A stretch of DNA of 64,000 bases from Bin5 sp965208965 (GCA_965208965.1 OZ242384.1:5084001-5148000); one strand, 5' to 3'. Shown: positions 35,489 to 44,722, numbered from the stretch's first letter. Notes: a model not told the origin generated them from the letters alone. Program-made: numbers and translations.

Positions 35489-36418
35489 CTAGCCACAGGC
35501 CACCGCGGTGGGTCCGCCGCCGTTGTTCCGCTGCGCCAGTCCCATTACCGGCGGATGCGGCCTTCTGTTTCGCGCATCATGTTCGGCTGTAACAAGCAGG
35601 CGGGCGAGCAATACAAGCGCTGCAATTACGTACATCATGCTGCCGGGGATCCACATGATCAAGCCTCCCCATACCTGATCGTCCATAACACTGAGGCCGT
35701 ACAGACGGGGCACTGACTCGTAGTACGGATAGATGGGAGTTTGGGCGAAGGAGAGGGCTACGCCCAGCAGCATATTGGGCGGGATCATTGCCAGCACGTA
35801 GGCGACACGCATCCACTGGGCCGGCTTCGGGTGAAATCGAGGCGCGGCAGCGGTGACGTGCCACCAGAAGAGAAGCGCCGCACCTACAAAGGTGAAGTGC
35901 TCAAGCCCATGCAGAAAACCAAACTGCAAGGCAAGACTGTAGGCATTGCCATCATGCCAGGCAAAGAAGATCAGGACGTACAGTGCCCAAGCGCTGGCAG
36001 GCGAGGTGGCTTTGAGCACGGCCCGACTGAAGATGGAACTGACGGCCAACCAAAGTGCCAGGCGGCGAAAGGCGGCCGCGACGCGCGTGCGAGAGGGCAG
36101 AGCCCAAAGAAATGTGGGGAACGGGTTTGCCAGGAGCAGTAGCGGCGGCGCAACCATCATCAAGAGGAGATGCTGCACCATATGGATCGAAAATAGCTGA
36201 CCGCTCAGAACAGCAATCGGGGAGAGCAGCGCCAGTGCCAGGACCAGGATCCCACCCGTGTAGGAAGCCAGGCGCCAGCGGTTTGCGAAGCGTCCAACGC
36301 TGCGCCGGCGCAGCCTCAGCCAACCGGCAAAGTGAAGCGCTCCCAGCAAGGCAAGTGGCACAAGAATCTCGGGACGGAGATCCCATGACTGCAGGAGCGC
36401 TTTGGTTAGCGGACTCAT
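35489..36418 (-). CDS. ctaG: Cytochrome c oxidase assembly factor CtaG (caa3 type)
   Basis: A 309-residue membrane protein with about seven helices of the CtaG_Cox11-unrelated caa3 assembly family. Typical blocks are HMVQHLLLMMVAPPLLL, FFAWHDGNAYSLAL, LHGLEHFTFVGAALLFWW and WGGLIMWIPGSMMYV. It is thought to help form the CuB site. It lies 52 bases after coxC in the oxidase operon. Confidence 0.92.
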   Translation of the reverse strand: MSPLTKALLQSWDLRPEILVPLALLGALHFAGWLRLRRRSVGRFANRWRLASYTGGILVLALALLSPIAVLSGQLFSIHMVQHLLLMMVAPPLLLLANPFPTFLWALPSRTRVAAAFRRLALWLAVSSIFSRAVLKATSPASAWALYVLIFFAWHDGNAYSLALQFGFLHGLEHFTFVGAALLFWWHVTAAAPRFHPKPAQWMRVAYVLAMIPPNMLLGVALSFAQTPIYPYYESVPRLYGLSVMDDQVWGGLIMWIPGSMMYVIAALVLLARLLVTAEHDARNRRPHPPVMGLAQRNNGGGPTAVACG

Positions 36419-36470
36419 CTGTGACTGTGTCGGGGCATACTATGCAAACGTCGCGGCGGCGATGCTCCTG

Positions 36471-37145
36471 TCAGTGAGGCGCCTGGATAGTTGTACCGAT
36501 CAGATAGATGGCAGGATAGAAGAATATCCACACCAGGTCAACATAGTGCCAGTAAATGGCGCAGGCTTCGACGCCCCAGTGACGTTCGCTGGAGAAGTGA
36601 CCCTTTCGTCCCAGCCACCAGACGTTGAGAATCAGCACAACGCCGGAGAGGACGTGCAGGGCATGCATCCCGGTCATGCCGAAAACAACTGCGCCGAATA
36701 CCCCGTCAGTTGGCTTGAGATGTCCCTTTACAATGCCTGGGAACATCCCCCACTCCCAGACGACGACGCCGACGAGAAACGCTGTTCCAAGCGCGGCAGT
36801 GATCAGGAGGCTGGCGAGGAAATCGGTGCGCTTGTCATTGGCGATCGAGACTTCGGCGCGGTTCATGAAGTAGCTGCTGAGGAGCAGCACGGCGGTGACG
36901 ACCAGGCCGGCGAACTGGTCCAGCTCGGGCCGGACGACCTCTCCGTGGGGGCCGCGCCAGAGATAGAATCGAGTGACAAGCAGGGCGAGGAAGAGGAACG
37001 CTTCCGAGGCGAAGAACAGCCACATGCCGAGCCGGTTGCGGCGCGTGTATTCCTGGTAGGTTGGCAGGTCTATTTCGCCGGTATGGTGATGATCATCTGC
37101 GGCATGGTCGTGCTCGTGACCATGTTCGATAGCGGTAGCGGTCAT
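36471..37145 (-). CDS. coxC: Cytochrome c oxidase subunit III
   Basis: A 224-residue subunit III with five TM helices. The region NRLGMWLFFASEAFLFLALL begins the conserved part, followed by MTGMHALHVLSG and YWHYVDLVWIFFYPAIY. The N-terminus is rich in His and Asp (HGHEHDHAADDHHH), a possible metal-binding tail that is not part of the core family. The ATG overlaps the subunit IV stop by one base. Confidence 0.95.
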   Translation of the reverse strand: MTATAIEHGHEHDHAADDHHHTGEIDLPTYQEYTRRNRLGMWLFFASEAFLFLALLVTRFYLWRGPHGEVVRPELDQFAGLVVTAVLLLSSYFMNRAEVSIANDKRTDFLASLLITAALGTAFLVGVVVWEWGMFPGIVKGHLKPTDGVFGAVVFGMTGMHALHVLSGVVLILNVWWLGRKGHFSSERHWGVEACAIYWHYVDLVWIFFYPAIYLIGTTIQAPH

Positions 37146-37366
37146 CAGTGTTCATCCTCCGACCAGACGCTGCGAATGTGCATAAAGTAGTTTACGACAA
37201 GGATGGCCTTCAACAGCGCCAGAATCATCAAGATGGCGAAGGAGTCGAAGGGTGGAGTGATTGCGGCGTAGTACTCCACGATCGTCAGGACGGCCAGGGT
37301 GATGGCGACGATAATTCCTTCTCGGTATATCGCCGTCTTTCGCTTGGTGGGGCTGTGTTCGCTCAT
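37145..37366 (-). CDS. Cytochrome c oxidase subunit IV family protein
   Basis: A small three-helix protein of about 73 residues, of the CtaF/COX4_pro type that stabilises the bacterial oxidase. It has three hydrophobic segments (GIIVAITLAVLTIVEYYAA, SFAILMILALLKAILVVNYF). ATG 37366 (MSEHSPTKRK) is preferred to the frame start at 37411. It lies between coxA and coxC. Confidence 0.85.
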   Translation of the reverse strand: MSEHSPTKRKTAIYREGIIVAITLAVLTIVEYYAAITPPFDSFAILMILALLKAILVVNYFMHIRSVWSEDEH

Positions 37367-37430
37367 TTCAACTCTTTTTTCGCTGCTGTTCCGTCGGCTT
37401 TTCTGCTCCACTGAAGATGGTGCTGGGGCG

Positions 37431-39314
37431 CTAATCGTCGCCTGGTGAAGCCGTCGTTACATAGCCGGAGTCGGCAAGTCCGTAGTCGTAGGGTTCACCG
37501 ACCACGCGCACGGGCGCAGGGAAGCTGTGTTCCGGAATCGGCGAAGGGATCTGCCACTCGGGTGAACGGGAACGCCAGGGGTTGTCGCCGGCGGCCGCGC
37601 CCACTTCTGCGTTCTGGAAGAAGTTCCACAGCATCAGCATGACGCCGAAAGCGATGGCGAATCCCGCAATCGTAACAGCCATATGCCAGCTTTCGATCTG
37701 CCCTCCGCCGAGTGTCGGGTCGTAGTCGGCGATGCGGCGGCGCATGCCCATCACACCCACGCCCATCTGCCCCAACGTCTGCACCCAGAAGGCCGGCGTC
37801 ATGATGTAGAAGTGGATTTTGCCAAGGGTCTCGTTATACATCCGCCCGGTTACTTTGGGGAACCAGTAATAGAGGGCAGCAAAGAACGGGAAGACGAAAC
37901 CGCCGAACATGGTAGCGTGAAAATGGCCGACGACAAAGTAGGAGTCGTGCAATGGGAAGTCGGTGGGCACCGTTGACAGAATAGGTCCGCTCAACCCCCC
38001 GATAAGGAAGACGCTGATGGCGCCGAGGACGAAGAGCATTGGCGTATCGAAATGGATCTTTCCGCCCCACATCGTTCCCAGCCAGCTGAAGAATTTGACG
38101 CCCGTGGGAATTGCTACAAGCAGCGTCGCGTACATGAAGGGTATGCGAAGAATGTCATTGTAGCCGGACACGAACATATGGTGGCCCCAAACGATAAAAC
38201 CGAGGATGGCGATGGCCATACTGGAAAGGGCAATCCATTTGTATCCAAACAGGGGTTTGCGGGAGAAAACGGGAAGCAGTTCGCTGACGATGCCCAGGCC
38301 GGGCAGCACAAAGATGTAGACGGCCGGGTGACTGTAGAACCAGAACAGGTGCTGGAACAGGACCGGGTCGCCGCCGCCGACCATGGGGCTGACTTCACCA
38401 AGAATGCCGCGCGGGTCGAAGAAGCCCATCCCCAAAGCCCGCTGCACGGAGACCATCAGGAAACTTGTGCCGATCAACTGGGTGGCGGTGAGCTGCAACA
38501 GGCTGGTGGCGAAGACCGCCCAACAGAAGATCGGCATGCGGAAGAGACTCATTCCCGGCGGCCTCATGCGCAGAATCGTAACCAGCAGGTTGAGGGAGCC
38601 CACGATGGAGGAGAGGCCGATTGCGAATACGCCCAGGAAGAAGAGCTGGTAACCTATAGGGCCGCGCGCGCTGAGCGGCGGGTAGGCGGTCCAGCCGGCA
38701 TCCCATCCTCCTATGAAGAGGCTCAAGAGCAGCAGAATGCTTCCCGGTACGTTGAACCAGAATCCGAGCGCGTTGAGGCGGGGGAAGGCCATATCTTCGG
38801 CGCCGATCATGAGCGGCACAAGGTAGTTGGCCATACCGCCAACGCCCAGGAGGATGGCGAAGATCATGATCATCCCGTGCATACCGATGAAGCTGTTGTA
38901 CAGGTCAAGACCCAGGAACTGCAGGCCGCTGCTCGCCAGCTCGGTGCGGAAGATCATGGCGACGGTGCCGCCGACCATAAGCAGGAGAATGCCCCAGACG
39001 GTATATTGGACGCCAATAACTTTGTGGTTGTAATCGACGCTGAAGTAGCGTGTCCAGGCCGGTTTGTCCACAGGCGGCCCGTGGTGAAAGGGGGTTGGGA
39101 CTCCCTTCGTCCATTTCAGCCAGTCATCCAGAGAACCGACGCCGAGGAGGAAGCCGATGATGCTGCAGACGGAACCGACGGTCCAGGCGGGTTCGGCGGC
39201 CCAGGCCTCCCAACCCAGCAGTATGCGCACGGCGCAGGTCAACAACATGCCGATGACCATGCCCAGAACCTGACCCAAAAGGCCGCGTGCGATTCCTAGT
39301 GTAAAGAGCGACAT
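37431..39314 (-). CDS. coxA: Cytochrome c oxidase subunit I (type A2)
   Basis: The haem-copper subunit that reduces oxygen and pumps protons. The 627-residue protein has the haem ligand in IGMHGMIMIF, and the CuB/Tyr region FWFYSHPAVYIFVLPGLG near residue 330. There the type A1 Glu of HPEVY is replaced: the YSHPAVY pattern marks type A2 oxidases, in which Tyr-Ser takes over in the D-channel. The later VVGHFHATMFGG holds both haem His. An N-terminal extension of about 90 residues with two extra hydrophobic segments precedes the core. It follows coxB by 87 bases. Confidence 0.96.
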   Translation of the reverse strand: MSLFTLGIARGLLGQVLGMVIGMLLTCAVRILLGWEAWAAEPAWTVGSVCSIIGFLLGVGSLDDWLKWTKGVPTPFHHGPPVDKPAWTRYFSVDYNHKVIGVQYTVWGILLLMVGGTVAMIFRTELASSGLQFLGLDLYNSFIGMHGMIMIFAILLGVGGMANYLVPLMIGAEDMAFPRLNALGFWFNVPGSILLLLSLFIGGWDAGWTAYPPLSARGPIGYQLFFLGVFAIGLSSIVGSLNLLVTILRMRPPGMSLFRMPIFCWAVFATSLLQLTATQLIGTSFLMVSVQRALGMGFFDPRGILGEVSPMVGGGDPVLFQHLFWFYSHPAVYIFVLPGLGIVSELLPVFSRKPLFGYKWIALSSMAIAILGFIVWGHHMFVSGYNDILRIPFMYATLLVAIPTGVKFFSWLGTMWGGKIHFDTPMLFVLGAISVFLIGGLSGPILSTVPTDFPLHDSYFVVGHFHATMFGGFVFPFFAALYYWFPKVTGRMYNETLGKIHFYIMTPAFWVQTLGQMGVGVMGMRRRIADYDPTLGGGQIESWHMAVTIAGFAIAFGVMLMLWNFFQNAEVGAAAGDNPWRSRSPEWQIPSPIPEHSFPAPVRVVGEPYDYGLADSGYVTTASPGDD

Positions 39315-39401
39315 AGCGAATCTCCTGGCAAGAAATTCAGAGCCGAGTTGCGCAAGCGGCGGAGAAGGGATTCAAAGACATTCCCACCGCGTGAAGTGAT
39401 G

Positions 39402-40121
39402 TCATTCCTGGAGTTGGGCGAGCTGCTCGGACTGCCAGAGCTTGAACTCTTCGGCAGAGACTACACGTACGGTAGCCAGCATCCCGCCGTGGTTTGTGCC
39501 GCAAAGTTCGGCGCAGCGCAGCGTATATGTCCCAACAACATTTGGGGTAAAGCGAACGTGTGTAACCATGCCGGGAACGGTGTCCTGCTTGACGCGAAAT
39601 TCCGGCACCCAGAAACTGTGCAATACATCATCCGAAGTCAGATCCATGAGGATTGGAGTATCTACTGGCAGGACCAAATCAGGTGTGACCGCGCCGGTCT
39701 CCGGGTAGGTAAATAGCCAACTCCACTGCCGTCCTTCTGCGCTGATGACATATTCGTCAGGTTTCGGGCTGGTCAGGTCGATCAGCATCGTGGTGGAGAT
39801 CCAGGCGAAATAGACGACGACGAAACAGGGCACGACTGTCCAAAGAATTTCGAGAAGGCCGTTTCCGTGAACATACTCGCCGTCTCCCTCGTCCCCTCGG
39901 GCGCGGAAAACGATCAAAGCATAGCACATGAAGACGACAACGAGGGCAAAGAGAAATGCGATCAGCCAGATGTGTTGATCGAACAGGTTATCGATGGGAC
40001 CGGCTTCGACGACTGCAGCCGCCGGTTTGAGAAGTACGGTGTCCAGAATCCAGTACACAAGCACCGTACAGATCACGATCAACACGGTTGCGATGATAAA
40101 GTGTCGACGGTTTTTCGCCAT
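39402..40121 (-). CDS. coxB: Cytochrome c oxidase subunit II
   Basis: The CuA-bearing subunit that takes electrons from cytochrome c. The 239-residue protein has two N-terminal helices (IIATVLIVICTVLVYWIL and LIAFLFALVVVFMCYAL), the VLHSFWVPEF His block and the CuA motif CAELCGTNHGGM with both Cys, His and Met. It lacks the fused C-terminal cytochrome c domain of caa3 oxidases. ATG 40121 is preferred to 40217, whose extra residues are not typical. First gene of the oxidase operon. Confidence 0.96.
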   Translation of the reverse strand: MAKNRRHFIIATVLIVICTVLVYWILDTVLLKPAAAVVEAGPIDNLFDQHIWLIAFLFALVVVFMCYALIVFRARGDEGDGEYVHGNGLLEILWTVVPCFVVVYFAWISTTMLIDLTSPKPDEYVISAEGRQWSWLFTYPETGAVTPDLVLPVDTPILMDLTSDDVLHSFWVPEFRVKQDTVPGMVTHVRFTPNVVGTYTLRCAELCGTNHGGMLATVRVVSAEEFKLWQSEQLAQLQE

Positions 40122-40233
40122 ACATCTGTCCTCAATCGTCCCAGACTGAATCGTCTTTCCGAAGATACTTGCAAAATTGCAGTACGCGTGCGCGAGGCAA
40201 GTGTTGCCCGCACGCATGATTCACCCGAACGAC

Positions 40234-40262
40234 ATTGTACAAAAAGGCACAAAACATGTCAA
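40234..40262 (-). promoter_or_regulatory. Strong sigma-70-type promoter of the cox operon
   Basis: On the minus strand a perfect TTGACA (40257-40262), exactly 17 bases, and TACAAT (40234-40239, five of six) stand about 113 bases before the coxB start. This is the best consensus promoter in the window. Confidence 0.7.
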
Positions 40263-40336
40263 AGAAATTGGGGACGGGATGGGGGCAAGGGTGCATCCCA
40301 GACTTTGGGTGGGAAGGGCAGGGGTTAGCGGCCGGT

Positions 40337-40350
40337 GGTCAGTGGTCAGT
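40337..40350 (+). repeat. GGTCAGT tandem, shared with the 16.2 kb spacer
   Basis: GGTCAGT is repeated twice in direct succession (40337-40350). Its core GGTCAGTGGTCA equals the complement of 16170-16181, so the same intergenic motif occurs twice in the window. Confidence 0.45.
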
Positions 40351-40494
40351 GACTGCGGAGATCGATTGAAGTCAGGAGCGGCGGGAGGGCGCGGCCTTGC
40401 GCGGGCAGGCAGTCTGCGGGAGCAGCTTGCTCTTTTGACAACGGTCACGGAGCCGTTCGATTCAAGGGCTCAAGGTTGAATGATTTGAAGGTAA

Positions 40495-40520
40495 TGTCCT
40501 GTATTGTCCACTTATGTCCA
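40495..40520 (+). promoter_or_regulatory. Three TGTCC repeats with 10-bp period
   Basis: TGTCC begins at 40495, 40505 and 40515, so the copies fall on one face of the helix. The second and third copies extend to TGTCCA. They lie about 160-185 bases upstream of the recombinase-like gene and could be an operator or a recombinase-binding site. Confidence 0.45.
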
Positions 40521-40678
40521 CATTTTAGGGAGGTACGATATTTTATATCTTTTTCTGTCATACGGGGCCGAATTGTTTCCAGGGCTGAAATCACCGTTTC
40601 TTGTATGACCATCGCAGAGAATCAGGTTCGCATCCAACGATTTTGGCAGATTGCTAATTCGGTCGGAGGAAGATATAT

Positions 40679-41695
40679 TTGAATGTGGCTATACGCAGGT
40701 TTAGATTAGGCGCGCGCCTCATCTCAGTCATTGGACCTCGAGGTTACTCTATGAGCGAGTCTTCAACACAGGACGTAGCAGGTGTAGAAGTCGATCCGGA
40801 CGGCAGTCTAGCGCCCTCTTTGAGAGCGACCAGCCCGCTCGGCGACGCGATCGGCGAATACGAGGAGCAGATGGTCCGCAAGGGCTTCAGCGAGAATACG
40901 ATCAAGGCCTTTGCCAACGACCTTAAAATACTTCGAACTTTCATGGACGGTTCGGCAGTCCTGCGTGAGATACAGACGCAGCATCTTGAGGACTTCCTGG
41001 AATGGATGCAGAGCGAGAGGGGGCGGCCATGCAGCGCAAAGACGCTTTCGCGACGCATCACGACGCTCAAGGTCTTTTTCTCGTGGCTGCATAGTATCGG
41101 CGCCATCGGTACCGACCCTGCCGAACCAATCGTCCAGCATTCTGTCAGGACTCCTTTGCCTGTGATTCTGAACAGCAATGAAGCGGGCAAACTGATTCGC
41201 GCCTGTCAGGACTGGCTGTGGGACCGCAAAAAGTCAGATGCTCGTCCCTATGTTCTTGTGAGTCTGCTGCTCCAAACCGGTATCAAGAAGAGCGAGGCGG
41301 TCAAGATACTGTTGGATGACATTGAACGCCCCGAATCGCAGGAACCATCGGTAGACATTCGCTATGAGGAAGAGCGCTACGCACACAAGAATAGGCGGAT
41401 TTCCCTGAACACCTATTTTCTGGGTCCGCTAGACCAGTACCTTGAGCAATACAGGCCCGAGAACTTTCTCTTTGAATGTACGCCCCGCAACCTGGAGTAC
41501 GTATTGGAGGAGGCGGGTACTCGGGCGGGCATTCGCCGCGTCCAGGTGGGCTTTGAGACGCTGCGATGGACCAGTGCGGTACGCGACTTCAGGCAGGGGA
41601 TGAAGGATGAGTCGCTGAGGCTCAAGATGGGGCTGAGCAAGGTCTCATGGCGGGAAACGAGCTTTAAAATCCAGCGGCTGGCCGGTCAACAATAA
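40679..41695 (+). CDS. Tyrosine recombinase-like protein, catalytic residues apparently lost
   Basis: A 338-residue protein with the layout of XerC/D-type integrases: an N-terminal SAM-like core-binding domain (KGFSENTIKAFANDLKILRTF, SAKTLSRRITTLKVFFSWLHSIG) and a C-terminal catalytic-like domain. Where the family has TGLR with the first catalytic Arg, this protein has TGIKKSEAVKIL. The HxxR block appears as ETLRWTSAVRDFRQG without His, and no nucleophilic Tyr follows; the end reads SWRETSFKIQRLAG. It may be a DNA-binding relic or regulator. A TTG start at 40679 follows GGAGGA by six bases; ATG 40751 is an alternative. Confidence 0.7.
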   Translation: MNVAIRRFRLGARLISVIGPRGYSMSESSTQDVAGVEVDPDGSLAPSLRATSPLGDAIGEYEEQMVRKGFSENTIKAFANDLKILRTFMDGSAVLREIQTQHLEDFLEWMQSERGRPCSAKTLSRRITTLKVFFSWLHSIGAIGTDPAEPIVQHSVRTPLPVILNSNEAGKLIRACQDWLWDRKKSDARPYVLVSLLLQTGIKKSEAVKILLDDIERPESQEPSVDIRYEEERYAHKNRRISLNTYFLGPLDQYLEQYRPENFLFECTPRNLEYVLEEAGTRAGIRRVQVGFETLRWTSAVRDFRQGMKDESLRLKMGLSKVSWRETSFKIQRLAGQQ

Positions 41696-41915
41696 GTGCG
41701 CGCGCCGCCAATTGGGCGGATTTGCCAGTCCTGCCACTGCCGGGCGACGCTGACCTGTGCGGTTGAATCCTTAACAGACCGCCCTGCTCTTCCCGACGCG
41801 GGCCCTGCAAAGGTTGTTGGCTTCGCCGTCTCACCTCCGCTCCCTCGGAAACCCTCATACTGCAGCGCCCGCGCAAGATGGTCAAACAGTCCCCGCAGTT
41901 CCTCGCCTTCCTTCT

Positions 41916-42788
41916 TTATGATGTACCGCAAACGTTTCTTGTCAGCATGCCCCACTCCTGCAAGGAGAGTGTCTCCGCGCGGCGACGGGGCTCGATACCT
42001 GAAGAAGCCAGCCAGTGATCTGCTTGCTCCTTCGTGCAAGACAGTCCGGCGCTGAGGCTGTTGCGAAGTTGCTTGCGCCTCTGGCTGAAGCCGGCGCGCA
42101 CTATCCGGAAAAATCGGGCTGGATCCACCTCCGGGACAGCGGGTTGGGTGCGCACGTCGAGACGCACTACACGGCTGTCGACTTTGGGGCGGGGCAGGAA
42201 CGCGCCTGCGGGAATCTTGTGCAGCGCACGCGGCCGGGCGTAAAACTGCACGCTCACCGCCAGCAGCGACATAGCGCCGGATTGGGCTACCATGCGCTTG
42301 GCCACCTCTTCCTGCACCAGCAGGACAGCCAGCGTGGGGGGAGGCAGACTTTCCAACACATGTCGGAGGACGGCGCTCGTAATGTAGTAGGGAAGATTGC
42401 CGACTACCTTGTAAGGTTCAGCAGCGGAAGCTGTGCCTGGCTTATCGGGCCGCTGGATTCGAGTCAGTTCTGCGGGACTGTGCTCAAGAATGTCGCCGTG
42501 GACGAAGGAAACGTGGGGGTGGCCGGCGAACTCTGCCCGCAAAATCGGTACCAGCCTTTGGTCAAGTTCGACGGCGATGACGCGGCCGGCTCGTTCGGCA
42601 AGATGATAAGTCAACGCGCCGAGGCCGGGGCCTATCTCCAGGACGGTGTCGGTCGTCTCAAGATCAGCGGCACCGGCGATGCGGGCCAGGTGAGTGGAGT
42701 CGATGAGAAGGTTCTGGCCTAAAGACTTTTTCAGGTTGAGATTGTGGCGGCGGACCAGGTCGAGTGGGGAAGGGGCTTTGTTACTCAT
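41916..42788 (-). CDS. rsmA: 16S rRNA dimethyladenosine transferase
   Basis: RsmA (KsgA) dimethylates two adjacent adenosines near the 3' end of 16S rRNA. The 290-residue protein has the NLKKSLGQNLLID start block, the SAM motif VLEIGPGLGALT and the NLPYYITS catalytic motif. The C-terminal small domain is complete. The start overlaps the lepA stop by eight bases, which implies coupling. Confidence 0.96.
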   Translation of the reverse strand: MSNKAPSPLDLVRRHNLNLKKSLGQNLLIDSTHLARIAGAADLETTDTVLEIGPGLGALTYHLAERAGRVIAVELDQRLVPILRAEFAGHPHVSFVHGDILEHSPAELTRIQRPDKPGTASAAEPYKVVGNLPYYITSAVLRHVLESLPPPTLAVLLVQEEVAKRMVAQSGAMSLLAVSVQFYARPRALHKIPAGAFLPRPKVDSRVVRLDVRTQPAVPEVDPARFFRIVRAGFSQRRKQLRNSLSAGLSCTKEQADHWLASSGIEPRRRAETLSLQEWGMLTRNVCGTS

Positions 42789-44595
42789 CCTCCAGGCTCA
42801 AGACAGTCATGAAGGCTTCCTGCGGGATCTCGACAGAGCCGACCATCTTCATGCGCTTCTTTCCAGCCTTCTGGTTTTCGAGCAGTTTGCGCTTCCTGGT
42901 AACGTCGCCTCCGTAGCACTTGGAGAGAACATCCTTGCGCACGGCCTTCACGTTGGCGCGGCTGATTACTTTGTTGCCGATGGCAGCTTGAATGGGGACG
43001 ACGAACTGCTGGCGAGGGATAATCTCTTTCATCTTGCTCACCATGCGCTGACCCTTGTAAAAGGCGTTTTCGCGATGAATTATGATACTTAATGCGTCGA
43101 CTGGATGCCCGTTGACAAGAACGTCGAGTTTCACCATATCGGAGGCATGATACTCTTGCAGGACGTAGTCCATCGAGGCATAGCCGCGCGTGCGGGCCTT
43201 GAGCTCGTTGTAGAAGTCTACGATGATTTCGGCCAGTGGAATCTGGAAGCTGAGCTCCACCCGTTTTGTGTCCAGCCACAGCTGGTTCACTACGCGGCCG
43301 CGGCGCTTTGTCACCATTTCAAGGATGGGGCCTATGTATTCGGATGGCGCGTAAATCTGCAGACTGCACCATGGCTCCTCGATCCGCTCGATCTCGCTGG
43401 CGTCGGGCAGATCGGCGGGGCTTTCGAGCAGGAACTCACTGCCGCTAGTTGTCACAACACGGTAGGCCACGGAGGGCGCGGTGAAGATGATATCCAGATC
43501 GTACTCTCGCTCGAGCCGCTCCTGAACGATCTCCATATGGAAGAGGCCGAGAAATCCGAGGCGGAACCCGAATCCCAGGGCCTGGCTTGTCTCCGGTTCA
43601 AAAGTGAGCGCGCCGTCATTGAGGTGCAGTTTTTCGAGGGCGTCCCGTAGATCGTGGTAGCTGTCTGAGTCGGTCGGATAGAGCCCTGCGAAGACCATTG
43701 GTTTCATCGGCTCGTAGCCGGGCAGCGGTTCTGCGGCTGGATCGGAGGCGAGGGTAATGGTGTCGCCGACGTCGACATCCTGCACGCTTTTCAGTCCGGT
43801 GGCGATGTAGCCGACTTCGCCGGCAGTCAGTCGCGAAGCCTTGACGGGAGCGGGGGTCAGGACTCCGATTTCGATTGGATCGATGCGTTTGTCGCTTGAG
43901 ATCGCCAGGAGGTCGGCCGGCGCCGAAAGTGTACCGTTCATCACCCGGATATAGGCCACGACGCCTTTGTAAGGGTCGTAGTGGCAGTCGAAGATCAAAG
44001 CCTGCAGCTTTTCTCCGGCGTTTCCTTGCGGAGGTGGTACCTGCTTGACGATTTCCTGCAGCACTTCCTCAATGTTGACACTGTCTTTGGCGCTGATCCG
44101 GAGGATGTCTTCGGCGGGAACGGCCAGGAGGTCCTCGATATCCTGGGCAACTTCGTCGGGCACGGCTGCCGGCAGGTCGATCTTGTTCAGGACGGGTACG
44201 ATGGTCAGGTCGAGCTCCATCGCGGCCAGAAGGTGGGCGACCGTCTGGGCTTGGATGCCCTGGGAGGCGTCTACGACGAGGATGGCTCCCTCGCAGGCCT
44301 GAAGAGCGCGCTTGACCTCGTAGGTGAAGTCGACGTGTCCGGGCGTATCGATCAGGTTCATTTCATAATCTGCCGGGGGCTCGCCGTTAGACTGGCGTCG
44401 GTAGATCATGCGTACGGCGCTGGCTTTGATCGTGACTCCTTTTTCGCGCTCTAGGTCCATTGAGTCGAGTAGCTGCTCCTTCATCTCCCGGTCGGTAACG
44501 GTCCCGGTATGCTGGATAAGGCGGTCGGCCAGCGTGCTCTTGCCGTGATCGATATGTGCGATGATGCAGAAGTTGCGAATGTGGTCCAGATTCAT
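42781..44595 (-). CDS. lepA: Elongation factor 4
   Basis: LepA is a ribosomal GTPase that acts during translation under stress. The G domain motifs AHIDHGKST, DTPGH and NKIDLP are at the N-terminus, and the family-specific C-terminal domain ends in GGDVTRKRKLLENQKAGKKRMK. About 604 residues from ATG 44595; GTG 44610 would add five residues. No clear ribosome site was found for either. First gene of a pair with rsmA. Confidence 0.96.
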   Translation of the reverse strand: MNLDHIRNFCIIAHIDHGKSTLADRLIQHTGTVTDREMKEQLLDSMDLEREKGVTIKASAVRMIYRRQSNGEPPADYEMNLIDTPGHVDFTYEVKRALQACEGAILVVDASQGIQAQTVAHLLAAMELDLTIVPVLNKIDLPAAVPDEVAQDIEDLLAVPAEDILRISAKDSVNIEEVLQEIVKQVPPPQGNAGEKLQALIFDCHYDPYKGVVAYIRVMNGTLSAPADLLAISSDKRIDPIEIGVLTPAPVKASRLTAGEVGYIATGLKSVQDVDVGDTITLASDPAAEPLPGYEPMKPMVFAGLYPTDSDSYHDLRDALEKLHLNDGALTFEPETSQALGFGFRLGFLGLFHMEIVQERLEREYDLDIIFTAPSVAYRVVTTSGSEFLLESPADLPDASEIERIEEPWCSLQIYAPSEYIGPILEMVTKRRGRVVNQLWLDTKRVELSFQIPLAEIIVDFYNELKARTRGYASMDYVLQEYHASDMVKLDVLVNGHPVDALSIIIHRENAFYKGQRMVSKMKEIIPRQQFVVPIQAAIGNKVISRANVKAVRKDVLSKCYGGDVTRKRKLLENQKAGKKRMKMVGSVEIPQEAFMTVLSLEDE

Positions 44596-44722
44596 GGGTT
44601 TTTGGGGCACCGGTTGCCGTATTAAGTTTGCCGTCGAAGCGAAAACAGTATACTACAGTTGGGTCTGGCGCCGGCTCTTTTGATCTGGCGACATCACTCC
44701 AGACCCCTACGGAGGAGTAACT

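Larger units (their letters stand above)
40122..40678. other. Intergenic region, about 560 bases, with promoter and repeats
   Basis: Divergent spacer between coxB and the recombinase-like gene. It contains the cox promoter, a GGTCAGTGGTCA motif with a tandem GGTCAGT unit (40337-40350), the TGTCC triplet repeat (40495-40520) and an AT-rich patch near 40529-40560. No gene was seen. Confidence 0.65.

Noticed and set aside
38052..39299. 415-codon frame antisense to coxA
   Set aside because: Rich in His, Glu and Gly as expected for the reverse of membrane helices; coxA on the other strand is certain.
40435..40463. TTGACA as plus-strand -35 box for the recombinase-like gene
   Set aside because: No acceptable -10 box at 16-18 bases.
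40440..40480. Possible tRNA T-arm (GTTCGATTC)
   Set aside because: No acceptor stem, D-arm or anticodon arm fits around it.
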